The notes beneath the pieces are model-generated. The model saw only the letters and a program-made list of their open reading frames with translations. It made no database searches and had not been told where the DNA came from. DNA of 64,000 nt from DAOTXR01 sp034435375 (GTDB lineage Bacteria > Chloroflexota > Anaerolineae > Aggregatilineales > UBA3940). Position numbers and translations under genes: made by a program. This document shows positions 36,150 through 45,820 of this stretch, piece by piece (positions within the stretch are counted from its first letter, which is position 1; each line of letters opens with the position of its first letter). The stretch lies in contig DAOTXR010000086.1 in NCBI GenBank assembly GCA_034435375.1, positions 124,001 through 188,000 of the forward strand, written 5' to 3'.

Positions 36150-38096
36150 CTACCCTCCCAGCTTGGTCTGCTGCAAGCGCGAGTACACCACCAGTGCTTC
36201 CTCACCCGTCTCCTTGAGCGTGACAAAGTAGCCCTCAAACTTGACCTGCTGAGCCTTGATGTACTCGCGCAAGCTGCCAAAGCTGCCTTCAGCGCTCTTG
36301 ATCAGGTTGCCCGCGTCTAGCGGGAAGGCAAAACGCAGGTAGCTGTGCTGCCCGAACAGGTCTACATCGGCCTCGGCAGCAAACACGCGCACGACATACA
36401 CATTGCGCTTGGGTCGGTCGATGATCTCAAAGGGCATCGGGAAGATGTCCTCGAAGATCTCGGCGTAGATGGTCAGGTTAAGCTCCTCAAGGGCGCCTTC
36501 GTACCCATCGGCGAGCAGATCGAGGTGAAACCACAGTTCGTAATCGACGAACTTCTCAGGCTCAGAGGCGACAGGCGAGATCGTGACCAGCGGCAGGGTG
36601 CGCAGCGTGCGCAGCAATTCCAACACCTGTTCCAACGTCAGGCCCGGCTCTGGCTCAGGCACGGGGGGCGGCACATTGACGAAGTGATAAGCCTCAATGT
36701 GGTGATCGCCGTCATACCCGACGAACGTCAGACGCTGGCTGCGCATGAACTCGGTCAGGGTCGGGCCATCGGCGCTGCCCACACGGATCAGGTTGGCGTC
36801 GAAGCGCAACGTCAGCAGCTCGCCATCGGCCAGTTGAACGCGGCTGGGAGTCAGCCGCCAGGTGTGCGCAGGTCCGGCGGGCGGGTCCTGAAGCGCCTCG
36901 ATCTTGAAGGTGAAATCGTCGCGGTCGACGCGGCGCAGAGCCACGATGGGGCGGTCCTCCACCTCAGCAGGCGGCTCCATGAACACGATCGGCTCGTCCA
37001 GGTGGAACCACAGCCGGAAGGCCGCCGCAGCCTCACCCCCGGCCTCGGTCAGGGTGTCCACCGACACAAACTCACGGAACTCTGGCAAGATCGTCTCGCC
37101 GCCTCCGAGCAGCAGCAGTTCCTGGATCAACTGGGTATGCAGCAGGTAGGGACGGCCCTCGTCGCTTACAACAGGCGGCGTTGGATCGCCGACAACGACC
37201 GGCTGGTCCCCAGAGGCGTCAATGGCGAGGTCAATGCGTGCTAGCAGGATGGCTGTCTCGGCGGGTCCACTGTCCGTCCCATGCGGGTCGAGCAGATCGG
37301 GGATCAAGCGGGGCCGCACCTCTGTGATCCACACGGTAAAGAGGCGATCCAGAGCTTCTCGCGAGTTCCCGGCGGCCAGGCGGAAGACGCGGCGCGTCGC
37401 GCCCGGCTCCAGGCCCGCATCGTAGGCCACGCGGAAATCCTCGGCGTCGTCAAGGAGGCGCACCAGATCGGCCAGCACAGCCTCGTCAGCGTCATCCGGC
37501 GACAGGCCATCGACGATGTCCACGTCGCTCATCAACCAGGCAAAACGCCGGATGGCGTCCCAGGCGGGCATGGCCGGAGGTTGCCAGCGCAACTCGATGT
37601 GCACCGAGTCGCGGATGCGCGAGGGCGCCTGGGTCTGGTCGCTGCTGGCGCAGGGCTGCCCGGCGATGGTCACCAGGGCATCGGTGCATTCGTCATAGCT
37701 GGCCACGACGTACACACGGTTCAGCCCGTCTTCGCCCGCTGCCGGGATCGAGCCGGCAGGCTGTCGCGCCAGCCAGGCCCCCAGAAATGCGCATTGGGTG
37801 GACCTCACCAGGAACGAACGGCCTATCTGGTCGATTCCAATCCCCGGCGTGACGCTGATCTGGTAATCATCGGCAGAGGTCACCAGATCAACCAGCACTT
37901 TCAGGCCCGACACGGTCCCATAGCCATGCAAGGCCCGCTGGTGCAGGTAGTTCTTCTCCAGGTGATAAAGCTGCTCCTGGCGGAACTCGTCAACACCCAG
38001 CACCAAGCCGAACTCATAGTTCACGCGCAGGTCGGGGCTGAGCACCCCGCTGGCCAGAGAAATGCAGCGTTGCATCACGGCGCTACTGTCAGTCAT
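36150..38096 (-). CDS. Unknown eCIS-associated protein, paralogous N-terminus to its neighbour
   Basis: 648 aa from ATG 38096 (MTDSSAVMQRC), which has AGGAGA; the longer in-frame start lacks a ribosome site. Residues about 10-100 hold LSPDLRVNYEFGLVLGVDEF, HGYGTVSGLKV and VTPGIGIDQIGRSFLV, the same order of elements as in the adjacent 583-aa protein. The middle and end are beta-rich (WFHLDEPIVFMEPPA, ELWFHLDLLADGYEGALEEL) with repeated WFHLD units, suggesting duplicated domains. It lies between a gpI-like baseplate gene and its paralog, so it is likely a baseplate periphery or cap-side component. No catalytic motif is seen. Confidence 0.75.
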   Translation of the reverse strand: MTDSSAVMQRCISLASGVLSPDLRVNYEFGLVLGVDEFRQEQLYHLEKNYLHQRALHGYGTVSGLKVLVDLVTSADDYQISVTPGIGIDQIGRSFLVRSTQCAFLGAWLARQPAGSIPAAGEDGLNRVYVVASYDECTDALVTIAGQPCASSDQTQAPSRIRDSVHIELRWQPPAMPAWDAIRRFAWLMSDVDIVDGLSPDDADEAVLADLVRLLDDAEDFRVAYDAGLEPGATRRVFRLAAGNSREALDRLFTVWITEVRPRLIPDLLDPHGTDSGPAETAILLARIDLAIDASGDQPVVVGDPTPPVVSDEGRPYLLHTQLIQELLLLGGGETILPEFREFVSVDTLTEAGGEAAAAFRLWFHLDEPIVFMEPPAEVEDRPIVALRRVDRDDFTFKIEALQDPPAGPAHTWRLTPSRVQLADGELLTLRFDANLIRVGSADGPTLTEFMRSQRLTFVGYDGDHHIEAYHFVNVPPPVPEPEPGLTLEQVLELLRTLRTLPLVTISPVASEPEKFVDYELWFHLDLLADGYEGALEELNLTIYAEIFEDIFPMPFEIIDRPKRNVYVVRVFAAEADVDLFGQHSYLRFAFPLDAGNLIKSAEGSFGSLREYIKAQQVKFEGYFVTLKETGEEALVVYSRLQQTKLGG

Positions 38097-38181
38097 GTTG
38101 TTTCTCCTATCCCTCACTTTCCAAAGGGTTCTTGCCCACACCCTGCCTACATGTGCTGGAATACGGGCCAAAGCGGCACGG

Positions 38182-40668
38182 CTACAGCGGCGGCAGGCCG
38201 CCTAGCAGGTCACGATCGCTGACGAGACGGTCCTCAATGTCAAATGGGTAAGCAGCTTCCAGATAAGCATCGGCCAGATACGAATCGCCCAGCACCAGCG
38301 CACTGACAGTGCTGCTGTGCCCGATCTGGGTATCCAGCCCCAGACGCGCCTCGCCCACGCGGAACAGGTCCCAATACCGCTTCAACTCAAAGGCAGTGTG
38401 GGCCGGTTTTCCCAGTTCCACAATGCGCTCGACCATCAGCCAATCCTGATCCGAGAGATCATGCGGCACCAAGACATCGAAGCGGTGCGCTGTCTCGGCG
38501 GGGTCTGTATGGTGCGCTTCGGCGGTTGGATCGCCGTAGACGGCTCCGCTCACCCCCCGCAGCAGGTATTGCTCCACGATCCGCACCCGGCCATTTCCCC
38601 ACTGGCGTGGATCGAACAGGCTGTCATCGACCTGGCAGTCCAGGTACATACGAAGGGCGATCTCCAGGCCGGGCAGCGTCCCGCGTCGGCTATACAGCGC
38701 GTAGGCGTGGCGAATGAAAAAGCGCCGTCGCTCCTCGCTCCACAGGGGGTCAAGCGCCACAGCCAGCCAACAGGCCAGCCAGTCGAGAGCCTCGGCGGGC
38801 GCGGTGTATGGGTCGAGCAGACGCGGCAGGTGGTCAATCTGATCTTCCAGATGGGTATAGAAACCCTCAAAGTTGGCCAGCCAGCGCTCCAAAAAGGAGG
38901 CAGACAGCGGTTCCTCGCGGTAGATCGCCGGCAAATAGTGCTCCAGGTAAGAGAAGCGGGGATACCACACCCGCAACGCGCTCAGCTCCGGCGTCGAGCG
39001 CCCCGTCCCGGCCACCGTGATCTCAAGCTGAAGGTAGCGCCCGCGCACCTCCTGAAACAGCAGCTCCCACGTTCCAGCCATGCTGGTCAGGTTGGGATCG
39101 CCCCGGCGCTGAGCGTAAGGGTCGTAGAAGGGCAGCTCCGCGCCATTGCTGCGCAAGTACAGCCCAGGCTGCGGCTGCCAGCGGGTGTAAGGGAGCAGGG
39201 CCGGATCGTCGGCGGCGCGCGCCCGGATAGAGACCGACGTACCCACTGGGATTTCGGCATCTACCATCAGGCGATGCCACTTGCAGCCGATCTCGTTGCT
39301 ATCGAAGGGCTGGCCGGGCCGGTCGGGCTGGAAGTCAATGGGCGTCGTGATCACCGCTCGCGTCTCGTAGTGACACTCAAGCAGCACCTGCAAGGGGGTC
39401 CAACGATCCGCGAAGTCGTAGTACACCCGACCTCCGGCTACCACCAGGCCCTTGGCTTGCCAGCGACGCAACGGCAGAAAGTCAGGCTGCGGCTCCAGAT
39501 CGAGCGGATCGCGTTTCATCTCATAGGCGATCACCTGGTTGCCGGTGTGTTCGGCCACAAACAGCAGATGTAGCGTGCCAGGGCCGCGCTGGGTGGCCTG
39601 AAGCTCCAGACAGGCGCACTGCCGCGACTGCGCGGCAGCTCCCGGCAGATGCGGGTCAGGGGCACAGCACTCCACGTAGGCGAAATCGTGCGCGAAGACC
39701 TCAAAGAGGCCCATCGCGCCCTCCACCAGCGCCGCAGACACCTCCAGCGTGTAACGCTGAAGGGTACGTAGACCGCCTTCCTCGCTGTATTCGTACACCG
39801 CCGAAGGCTGATCGCCAGGGGCGTCCAGCACCAGCACATGCCCCTCTGGCCCTGACTCGATGCTGATCGGCGAGAGCGGCCCCTCGCCATCCACGTCGAG
39901 AGCGTAGCCCAGCGGTCGGATCGCGCGCCGCTCAATGACAGGGGATGGCGGATTCTCCCCCGGCCCCGGCGTCGTCTCCTCCGGCTGGAATGGCGCAAGC
40001 ACCTCACTGACTTCGGCCATCAGGCGGAACTGGCTGTCCAGCTTCCAGTACTGCCGATGGTCCCGATCCAGGATCAGCACGCCGCCGTCAGGCGTGGCGA
40101 CCATGTCCCAGGGCGTGAAGGGCGTCTCGTCTGGCCATTGGAGCAGCACAGGTGGGCCGCTGCGATGGAGGTCGAAAATCAAGAGGCCATGTTCGGTCAC
40201 GTTGCCGACCACCAGATAGTGACGGGCTGTCACCGCCAGGCCGCGCAGCAACACCTCAGGCGGCCTGGGGGGTGGACAGGCAGTGAAGCCGTCCACGTCG
40301 GCCACTTCGCAGGCCGTCTGCTCGGCAGCCGACCAGAATGAGACCGAGCGGCGCTCCCCGTTGGCCAGGAAGCGGATGCCGTTCTCTGCGGCGTCGATCC
40401 AATACCAGTGTCCGTAGCGGTCGCGGCCCGCCCCCCGGCGCAGACCGATGGGCAAAGGACCGGTATCGTACACCGAGGGGCGAAAGAGCGGCACATGCCG
40501 CGTCAGCCGCAGGTTGCCCTCGGCGTAGTTCCACTCAAGGGCAGGCTTGTCCTCCTCGTCCAGCGATTCCCACAGCGCAATCAGCGGCTGGTCGCTGCCC
40601 TCGGGCACACACTGGCCCCAGTCGTCGCGTCCAAATACAAGATGGAACTTGGTGCCGTTAACATCCAT
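38182..40668 (-). CDS. eCIS baseplate protein with propeller-like N-terminus and phage tail protein I domain (Afp12-like)
   Basis: 828 aa, ATG at 40668 with GGAGCG upstream. The first 550 residues look like a beta-propeller plus beta-sandwich (ATPDGGVLILDRDHRQYW, SGPEGHVLVLDAPGD). From about 585 the P2 gpI/tail protein I signature appears: YLPAIYREEPLSASFLERWL, YTAPAEALDWLACWLAV, LYSRRGTLPGLEIAL. Tail protein I links the baseplate wedge to tail periphery. The extra propeller is unusual for the phage family but fits enlarged eCIS baseplates. It is in line with the gpJ-like gene upstream (21-base gap). Confidence 0.85.
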   Translation of the reverse strand: MDVNGTKFHLVFGRDDWGQCVPEGSDQPLIALWESLDEEDKPALEWNYAEGNLRLTRHVPLFRPSVYDTGPLPIGLRRGAGRDRYGHWYWIDAAENGIRFLANGERRSVSFWSAAEQTACEVADVDGFTACPPPRPPEVLLRGLAVTARHYLVVGNVTEHGLLIFDLHRSGPPVLLQWPDETPFTPWDMVATPDGGVLILDRDHRQYWKLDSQFRLMAEVSEVLAPFQPEETTPGPGENPPSPVIERRAIRPLGYALDVDGEGPLSPISIESGPEGHVLVLDAPGDQPSAVYEYSEEGGLRTLQRYTLEVSAALVEGAMGLFEVFAHDFAYVECCAPDPHLPGAAAQSRQCACLELQATQRGPGTLHLLFVAEHTGNQVIAYEMKRDPLDLEPQPDFLPLRRWQAKGLVVAGGRVYYDFADRWTPLQVLLECHYETRAVITTPIDFQPDRPGQPFDSNEIGCKWHRLMVDAEIPVGTSVSIRARAADDPALLPYTRWQPQPGLYLRSNGAELPFYDPYAQRRGDPNLTSMAGTWELLFQEVRGRYLQLEITVAGTGRSTPELSALRVWYPRFSYLEHYLPAIYREEPLSASFLERWLANFEGFYTHLEDQIDHLPRLLDPYTAPAEALDWLACWLAVALDPLWSEERRRFFIRHAYALYSRRGTLPGLEIALRMYLDCQVDDSLFDPRQWGNGRVRIVEQYLLRGVSGAVYGDPTAEAHHTDPAETAHRFDVLVPHDLSDQDWLMVERIVELGKPAHTAFELKRYWDLFRVGEARLGLDTQIGHSSTVSALVLGDSYLADAYLEAAYPFDIEDRLVSDRDLLGGLPPL

Positions 40669-40689
40669 AGAGGCGCTCCGATGGCCTGC

Positions 40690-43044
40690 CTAGCACTTCT
40701 TACGCAGCACTGGGACGGGCACACTCTGGCCTGGCTGGGCGGGGTCTGGGCCTTCGCCCAGGAAGATGCTCAGCGGCTCGGCGTCGCCCTCCTGCACGCT
40801 GACTCCAGCCAGCCACGGCAACTGGATGCCCCAAATGGGCTGGACGTTGACCTCGGTCAGGCCGGCCCCGCCAGCGGCCAGCACGCCCAGGCGCAGGCGG
40901 TTGACATAGCGGACCCCTTCAACGCGCACAGCCACAGCTTCCAGGTCCTGGCTGCGCACCTCCATGCCGAGCGGCCAGCCCATCCCACGGGCCGGGGCGC
41001 ACGGATCGCTCCCTGCCAGGCCGCCGTCGTTACAGACAGCCTCGACCGAACTGGCCCCCGGCACAGGCGGTCCTCCCACCAGGGGCGACAGATACTCGCG
41101 CAGCGCGGCTCTCACCCGCTGCGCGACGATGGTCCGCTGCTGACCTGCCATAGTCGTCATGCCGACTGTGACCCACACAGGCACATACTCTGGCCCACGC
41201 ACAAAGATTTCGGTCGTCACCAGACGGCGCGGATTCAGATAAGCGCAGATGGCCGCCAGAAATTGGCGATCCGGCGTGGGCGGTTCGGACTGATCCGGGG
41301 CGTACTTGGGGATGACCATGACCGTAACTGCGCCAGGCCACGTCTGGCCGGGCAGAGTGGGAGAGAACTGATCCGGGTTGAACAACGAAAGCGCCTCCAC
41401 CCGGCCAATGTCCACCCCTGGGGTGCGCATCGTGATGTCTCGAAAGTCGCTGAGCGTCACGAGCCGATCCCGGTGGCGCAGATAGCGGGCGATATTGCGC
41501 TCGCCCTCGGCCACGGTCTCGCCCTGGGAGGCCCCCCAAGTCCCCACTGGATTGCGGACCTTGTAGCCGCCCGGCAGATGAGGCGATCGGTTGATCGCGC
41601 CGATGGCCACCCTGCCCTCCAGGCCGCCCCCGTATTCGTAGCTGACGCGGATGGCGCGACCGAGGGGCGGGCGCATGCCGCGCAGCCCATCGCCAAAAGA
41701 GACCTGACCAGACTCAGGGTCAAGCTGATAGACCTTGCTGTCCGGTTGGGCAGCGTACAGATCATCGACGCGCTGCCACGTCTCCCAGTTGCCCAGGCTA
41801 TCCTGAACCTGAAGGAGGAAAGTCGCAGCAGGCTCAGCGCCCGGCTCAGGCATCAGCAGATCGGCAACCACCGGGGTGTTAGCCACCCGATAGACCTGGT
41901 GGGGTGCGCCGTTGGCCGTGCCCAGACGCTCGTCTTTGACCGGCAGAGCCTGAATGACCCGGGCGGCGTTGACGCCCACCCAGGTCAGCCGCGCCTTCTG
42001 GCGAGGCCGCTGGGGATCGCCGACGCCTTCTGCCTGGCGCGAGCGGCGAATGCGCAGCCACACCACCAGCCGGTCGGCCAGCGAGCGGTCTTCGAGCAGC
42101 GGCGGAAACTCGCCAGTGCCTTCCTCAATCGGGTCGAACGCCCAGGAGTTCATGATCTCATAGGCAGGCAGCGTAACCTGCACGATCCCTGGCGCTTCGA
42201 GTACATCCTCCGCATACTCAATCGGCAGGCTGATGAAGCGTGCGGGGGGCGGCGCAGCAGGACTGCTGAGGTCTGGCACCACGGCCTCGAACACCAGGCC
42301 GGGATCGACCACGCGCTCCGGTTCCGCGGCCAGCGGCTCCAGAACCTTGCCCTCCTCACAGCGATGCGAGGGATACAGGCCCAGCGCCAGCGGCTGGCCG
42401 GCAATCACAGCCCGCACGGCATCCACCGGGACGTTGGGCGGCGCCAGCAGCGCCAGCCACAGTGCGCCATCGATGGTGCCATTGACCGTGTCAGAAAGGT
42501 CTACCTCCGGCAGCGGCTTGCCGATCTGGGGCTCTTCCAGAGGCACACTCTCATAGAACTTGAGCTGATCGCTGGCGCTGTCCTTGAACGGCTCGTAGAG
42601 CTGTTCGTATTGCTGGCGCGTCTCCTCGTCCAGATCGGTCTTGGGCTTCTTGACGAAGACTGCCGCGCTGACCGGCAGGATGCACAGCGCAGTGCGCGTC
42701 ACGAAGGGAACTTTGCCAGCCCGGACTTCTATCCCGGCATCCAGCGGCCAGGCCTGAATCGGCCCCCGGTCGTTGTCGAAGACAACCAGGCCACGGCCTG
42801 GCGTGGCCGGTTGCAGAGGGATTCCCAGCAGCGTCAGGAACTTGAGCCGGTTGGCCTCCGGGATGCGGTTGCTGCGATAGAGCAGGTTCTCCGTCATGAA
42901 GGCAAAAAGCTGCACCAGCGTCATTCCGGGATCGCTGTCGTTGAAGTTGGTCCACTCCGGGGTATGCACCGGAATGCGGGCCTTGACCTCAGCGACAAGC
43001 TGGTCAAAGTCGCGGTCGTCTAGTTGAGGGACTTGTAACGGCAT
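40690..43044 (-). CDS. eCIS baseplate wedge protein, gpJ-like (Afp11-like)
   Basis: 784 aa, ATG at 43044 with GAGGAG. The N-terminal NFNDSDPGMTLVQLFAFMTE and YRSNRIPEANRLKFLTLLG are hallmarks of putative baseplate assembly proteins. The C-terminal half has GDGLRGMRPPLGRAI, RHRDRLVTLSDFRDITM and GAVTVMVIPKY, matching baseplate J-like domains. It would form the wedge ring that triggers sheath contraction with gp25 and gpI-like partners encoded on either side. The stop lies 21 bases before the gpI-like gene. Confidence 0.92.
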   Translation of the reverse strand: MPLQVPQLDDRDFDQLVAEVKARIPVHTPEWTNFNDSDPGMTLVQLFAFMTENLLYRSNRIPEANRLKFLTLLGIPLQPATPGRGLVVFDNDRGPIQAWPLDAGIEVRAGKVPFVTRTALCILPVSAAVFVKKPKTDLDEETRQQYEQLYEPFKDSASDQLKFYESVPLEEPQIGKPLPEVDLSDTVNGTIDGALWLALLAPPNVPVDAVRAVIAGQPLALGLYPSHRCEEGKVLEPLAAEPERVVDPGLVFEAVVPDLSSPAAPPPARFISLPIEYAEDVLEAPGIVQVTLPAYEIMNSWAFDPIEEGTGEFPPLLEDRSLADRLVVWLRIRRSRQAEGVGDPQRPRQKARLTWVGVNAARVIQALPVKDERLGTANGAPHQVYRVANTPVVADLLMPEPGAEPAATFLLQVQDSLGNWETWQRVDDLYAAQPDSKVYQLDPESGQVSFGDGLRGMRPPLGRAIRVSYEYGGGLEGRVAIGAINRSPHLPGGYKVRNPVGTWGASQGETVAEGERNIARYLRHRDRLVTLSDFRDITMRTPGVDIGRVEALSLFNPDQFSPTLPGQTWPGAVTVMVIPKYAPDQSEPPTPDRQFLAAICAYLNPRRLVTTEIFVRGPEYVPVWVTVGMTTMAGQQRTIVAQRVRAALREYLSPLVGGPPVPGASSVEAVCNDGGLAGSDPCAPARGMGWPLGMEVRSQDLEAVAVRVEGVRYVNRLRLGVLAAGGAGLTEVNVQPIWGIQLPWLAGVSVQEGDAEPLSIFLGEGPDPAQPGQSVPVPVLRKKC

Positions 43045-43075
43045 GGCGGCTCCTCTTCACTCACCCCTGGGGCGC

Positions 43076-43471
43076 TCAGGCTTGCAGGGTCAGCGTCAGG
43101 CTCAGGCGCTCGCGAACCTGCGTCGCGATCAGCGTGTAGAACACAACGATATTGACGGCGCGTTCGTCGCCCGCATCGACCTCCACTCGCACGTCATCCA
43201 GCCGGATGCGCGGCTCCCAGCGCACCAGCGCACGTTTGACTTCTTCCTGGATCAGGCGCAGCGTGGCGATGCTGTTTGGCTCGAACAGGTAACGATCCAG
43301 CCCACAGCCAAACTCCGGCAGCATAAGACGCTCTCCAGGACGGGTGCGCAGGATAATAGCTATCGACTCGCGCACGCTCATCTCGCCTTCCGTCCACGCC
43401 ATCCGACCGTCGGCGGCGATGCGCGGGGGAAAGCCCAGGTTTCTGCCATACAGGTCGGCCAGGTTCGCCAT
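43076..43471 (-). CDS. gp25/GPW-family baseplate protein (Afp9-like)
   Basis: 131 aa from ATG 43471 (MANLADLYG); a GTG three codons earlier is possible. The family pattern is clear: VRESIAIILRTRPGERLMLP, EFGCGLDRYLFEPNS, then VKRALVRWEPRIRLDDVRVE. The EPR-type loop (here WEPRIRL) is the conserved gp25 core. The protein joins the baseplate wedge to the first sheath ring. It lies just upstream of the gpJ-like gene, the usual order. Confidence 0.93.
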   Translation of the reverse strand: MANLADLYGRNLGFPPRIAADGRMAWTEGEMSVRESIAIILRTRPGERLMLPEFGCGLDRYLFEPNSIATLRLIQEEVKRALVRWEPRIRLDDVRVEVDAGDERAVNIVVFYTLIATQVRERLSLTLTLQA

Positions 43472-43487
43472 AGATGTCACCCCACTC

Positions 43488-45089
43488 TCACGACGAAGGC
43501 GGCTTCGGAATCGGGAAGCAGATCTTCAGGAACGGCAGCCACCAGAATACAATGTTGAGCAAGATCAGAAAGATAAACATGACGATAAAGGCCACCAGGA
43601 AGATGATCTGCAACGAGAATGAGCAGATCATGGCCAGCGACCAGCCTTCTGAGCTGTTCAAGCCTGCCCCTTCCAACAGGCCCTTGTGCACGCCATCCAT
43701 CACCCGGCGCAGGTCCGGCGACATCTCGAAGCCCACCCCGCGCTTGAATCGACGTAGATCGCGCATCTTGATGCTGGGCAGCTCCAGCCGGATGGGACGC
43801 GCAGGAGCATCCGGGTCCATGTACCCCGCCAGACGGAAATACTGGCTCGGTTCGCTGACCACCGGCGGGCACTCCGGGTCATACTCATACGCCAGACGCA
43901 GAAAGTAATAGTCGGCGGGTTGCCCATCGGCGGCGACTGGCGCGACTCGCACCTGAGTGCGCAGCAGGTCAGCCATCTCCTGTGTGACCTGCATGGGCGT
44001 GTCTTCGGCGGCCAGCGCTGCCTTCACGCGGGCCTTCAGGTTGGAAGGGATCGGCACGCCCCAGAAGCTGTACTGATCGGAGGGCAGCGGCCCATCCCCT
44101 CCCCCCACCAGCTCAAGATCGTCTTGGCGGTCGCGCAGCGCGTCGGTGAGCGCTGTCGAGACCCCGTTCACCAGGATCGTCACCCCCTCCAGGGTGTCCA
44201 CCAGGTCCTGCTCAACGGCGCTCAGTCCGGCAGAGTTATTATGGGCTATCGCCCACCACACCCCAGGCAGCGCCTTCGATAGGTAGTCGCCCAGGTCGAG
44301 CACCAAGTACAGCGACATGTCATTGAGCCTGGCGGCGTCAGGCGACGGATCGCCCTGGCTGTGCATATCCTTCAGGTAGCTCCAGGTCGAGAGCACCCGC
44401 GTGTCGAATTCGTTGAGGCGGAAGTCTTCCAGGCTGGAGTCCTGTTCGATCTGCCTGCGGTAGTTATCGACCAGCGCTGCGTTGTCGGCAGGCGTAGCCA
44501 CCGCCCCGCTGGGTGTGGGGGCCATGTAAGCCTCGATGTACTTCTTCCGATTGCCGGTCGGCAGGTAGCCGTGATAGATCACGCGCTCGTCACACGGCAT
44601 CCGCCCATACCCATTCGCCAGCGACGGCCCCCCCGGTGACGTGCTGACCGGGTGCATGGGGAAACGTTCCTCGCCCGGCAACAGACTCTTCGGGTCGTCC
44701 AGGCTCTGCCAGCCTCGGAACGCCTCGGTCTCTACCCAACCCTGCTCATAGCCATCCCGGATGCGCCGGATGACAAACAAGGTGCGCTCGCCGTTCTTTG
44801 GGTCGATGGCGCGGTCGGGCAGACCGAGCTGGCGGCACACCAGCGAGGCTGTCACCAGGTAGAAGCTCCCATGCAGCGGCTGGTACAGCGTCTCGACCGT
44901 GTGAGCAGGCAGGGCGTGCTCGGCCAGGTACTCCGAGGGGGGCGCATAGGGGTCCCGCGATGCCATCGCTGCCAGAAATTCCGGCATAAAGTCATCGCTG
45001 CGGATGTGCAGCAACCGCGGACGGTTGATCTGCTCGATGTGCAGGCTGTTCCACAGCAGAGCCGGCTCGACCCATTCAACGATGGCCAT
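43488..45089 (-). CDS. Unknown eCIS protein with C-terminal membrane helix
   Basis: 533 aa from ATG 45089 (MAIVEWV), which has AGGAGG seven bases before it; a longer in-frame start was set aside. Most of the chain is soluble, without a motif I know (LLHIRSDDFMPEFLAAM, FVIRRIRDGYEQGWVE, DDLELVGGGDGPLPSDQY). At about 485-520 there is a long hydrophobic stretch (IIFLVAFIVMFIFLILLNIV) followed by a short Lys/Pro tail, a tail-anchor topology. It sits between the spike and gp25 genes, where PVC has none. A role anchoring the baseplate to a membrane is inferred. Confidence 0.78.
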   Translation of the reverse strand: MAIVEWVEPALLWNSLHIEQINRPRLLHIRSDDFMPEFLAAMASRDPYAPPSEYLAEHALPAHTVETLYQPLHGSFYLVTASLVCRQLGLPDRAIDPKNGERTLFVIRRIRDGYEQGWVETEAFRGWQSLDDPKSLLPGEERFPMHPVSTSPGGPSLANGYGRMPCDERVIYHGYLPTGNRKKYIEAYMAPTPSGAVATPADNAALVDNYRRQIEQDSSLEDFRLNEFDTRVLSTWSYLKDMHSQGDPSPDAARLNDMSLYLVLDLGDYLSKALPGVWWAIAHNNSAGLSAVEQDLVDTLEGVTILVNGVSTALTDALRDRQDDLELVGGGDGPLPSDQYSFWGVPIPSNLKARVKAALAAEDTPMQVTQEMADLLRTQVRVAPVAADGQPADYYFLRLAYEYDPECPPVVSEPSQYFRLAGYMDPDAPARPIRLELPSIKMRDLRRFKRGVGFEMSPDLRRVMDGVHKGLLEGAGLNSSEGWSLAMICSFSLQIIFLVAFIVMFIFLILLNIVFWWLPFLKICFPIPKPPSS

Positions 45090-45105
45090 TCGCATCCCTC
45101 CTGAG

Positions 45106-45804
45106 CTACCACACGTTGCCCGCGCCGGGGGTGTAACTCGCACTGACCACGGCGTTGGTGATGAGCGTGTCGCACTTCACGACGCCGCTGAACTTGGACA
45201 TCCCGGCATCGACATTGACCATTCCCGCACTGACGTTGACGGTGGGGGCATTCACCGTCACCTTGGACACTGCCGTCACGGTGATGCCCTGCGCCTCCAT
45301 CTTGATCGAGTTGCCGTTGCTGTCTGCCGCTGTCAGCGACCGCTGCCCGTCATCCAGCACTACTGAGTGACCGCCGGGCGTCTCCAGCGTGAGCTTGACC
45401 GCGCCGCTGGTGTCGTCCATCGTGATGCGGATTCCCTCACGAGAGAGAATCGTCTTCAGGGTGTTGTTGGCATCCATTGACTCAGGGGGACGGTCGCTGC
45501 CGTTCCACAGGCCGCCCAGCACGTAGGGCCTGCGCGGGTTGCCCCCCTCAAAGGCGATCAGCACCTCGTCATTGACATCGGGGATAAACCACGTCCCCCG
45601 GTTGTTGCCGGCCATCAACACGGCCAGACGCGCCCACACTTCGTAGGCCCCGCCATCGGCGTCGGGCGACCACGGCAGGCGAACCTTCACCCGACCCTGG
45701 TTGTCCGGGTCCTGAAGGTCGACGACCAGCGCCGGATAGACGCCGTAAAACAGCCCTCCTGGCCCGGTAGAGGCCCGCTCCAGATCGATCGGCCCGAAGA
45801 CCAT
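45106..45804 (-). CDS. gpV-like baseplate spike protein (C-terminal half of an Afp8-type spike)
   Basis: 232 aa, ATG at 45804 with AGGAGC. The OB-fold start is typical: ALVVDLQDPDNQGRVKVRLP, then ARLAVLMAGNNRGTWFIPDV, NDEVLIAFEGGNPRRPYVLG, LWNG. The end is a short beta-helix-like repeat (GITVTAVSKVTVNAPTVNVS, AGMVNVDAGM) that would form the needle. In PVC/Afp and in VgrG this part is fused to the gpD-like hub; here the hub is the separate gene upstream. No PAAR tip gene was found. Confidence 0.92.
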   Translation of the reverse strand: MVFGPIDLERASTGPGGLFYGVYPALVVDLQDPDNQGRVKVRLPWSPDADGGAYEVWARLAVLMAGNNRGTWFIPDVNDEVLIAFEGGNPRRPYVLGGLWNGSDRPPESMDANNTLKTILSREGIRITMDDTSGAVKLTLETPGGHSVVLDDGQRSLTAADSNGNSIKMEAQGITVTAVSKVTVNAPTVNVSAGMVNVDAGMSKFSGVVKCDTLITNAVVSASYTPGAGNVW

Positions 45805-45820
45805 TCAGCCCTTGCTCCTG

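Noticed and set aside
34549..36231. 560-aa plus-strand reading frame, and similarly 544 aa at 32683-34317
   Set aside because: Both lie opposite continuous eCIS genes with ribosome sites and tight operon spacing; their composition is that of shadow frames.
40408..43023. 871-aa plus-strand reading frame
   Set aside because: It is antisense to the gpJ-like and gpI-like genes, is rich in His/Gln/Arg as expected of a high-GC shadow frame, and has no recognisable domain.
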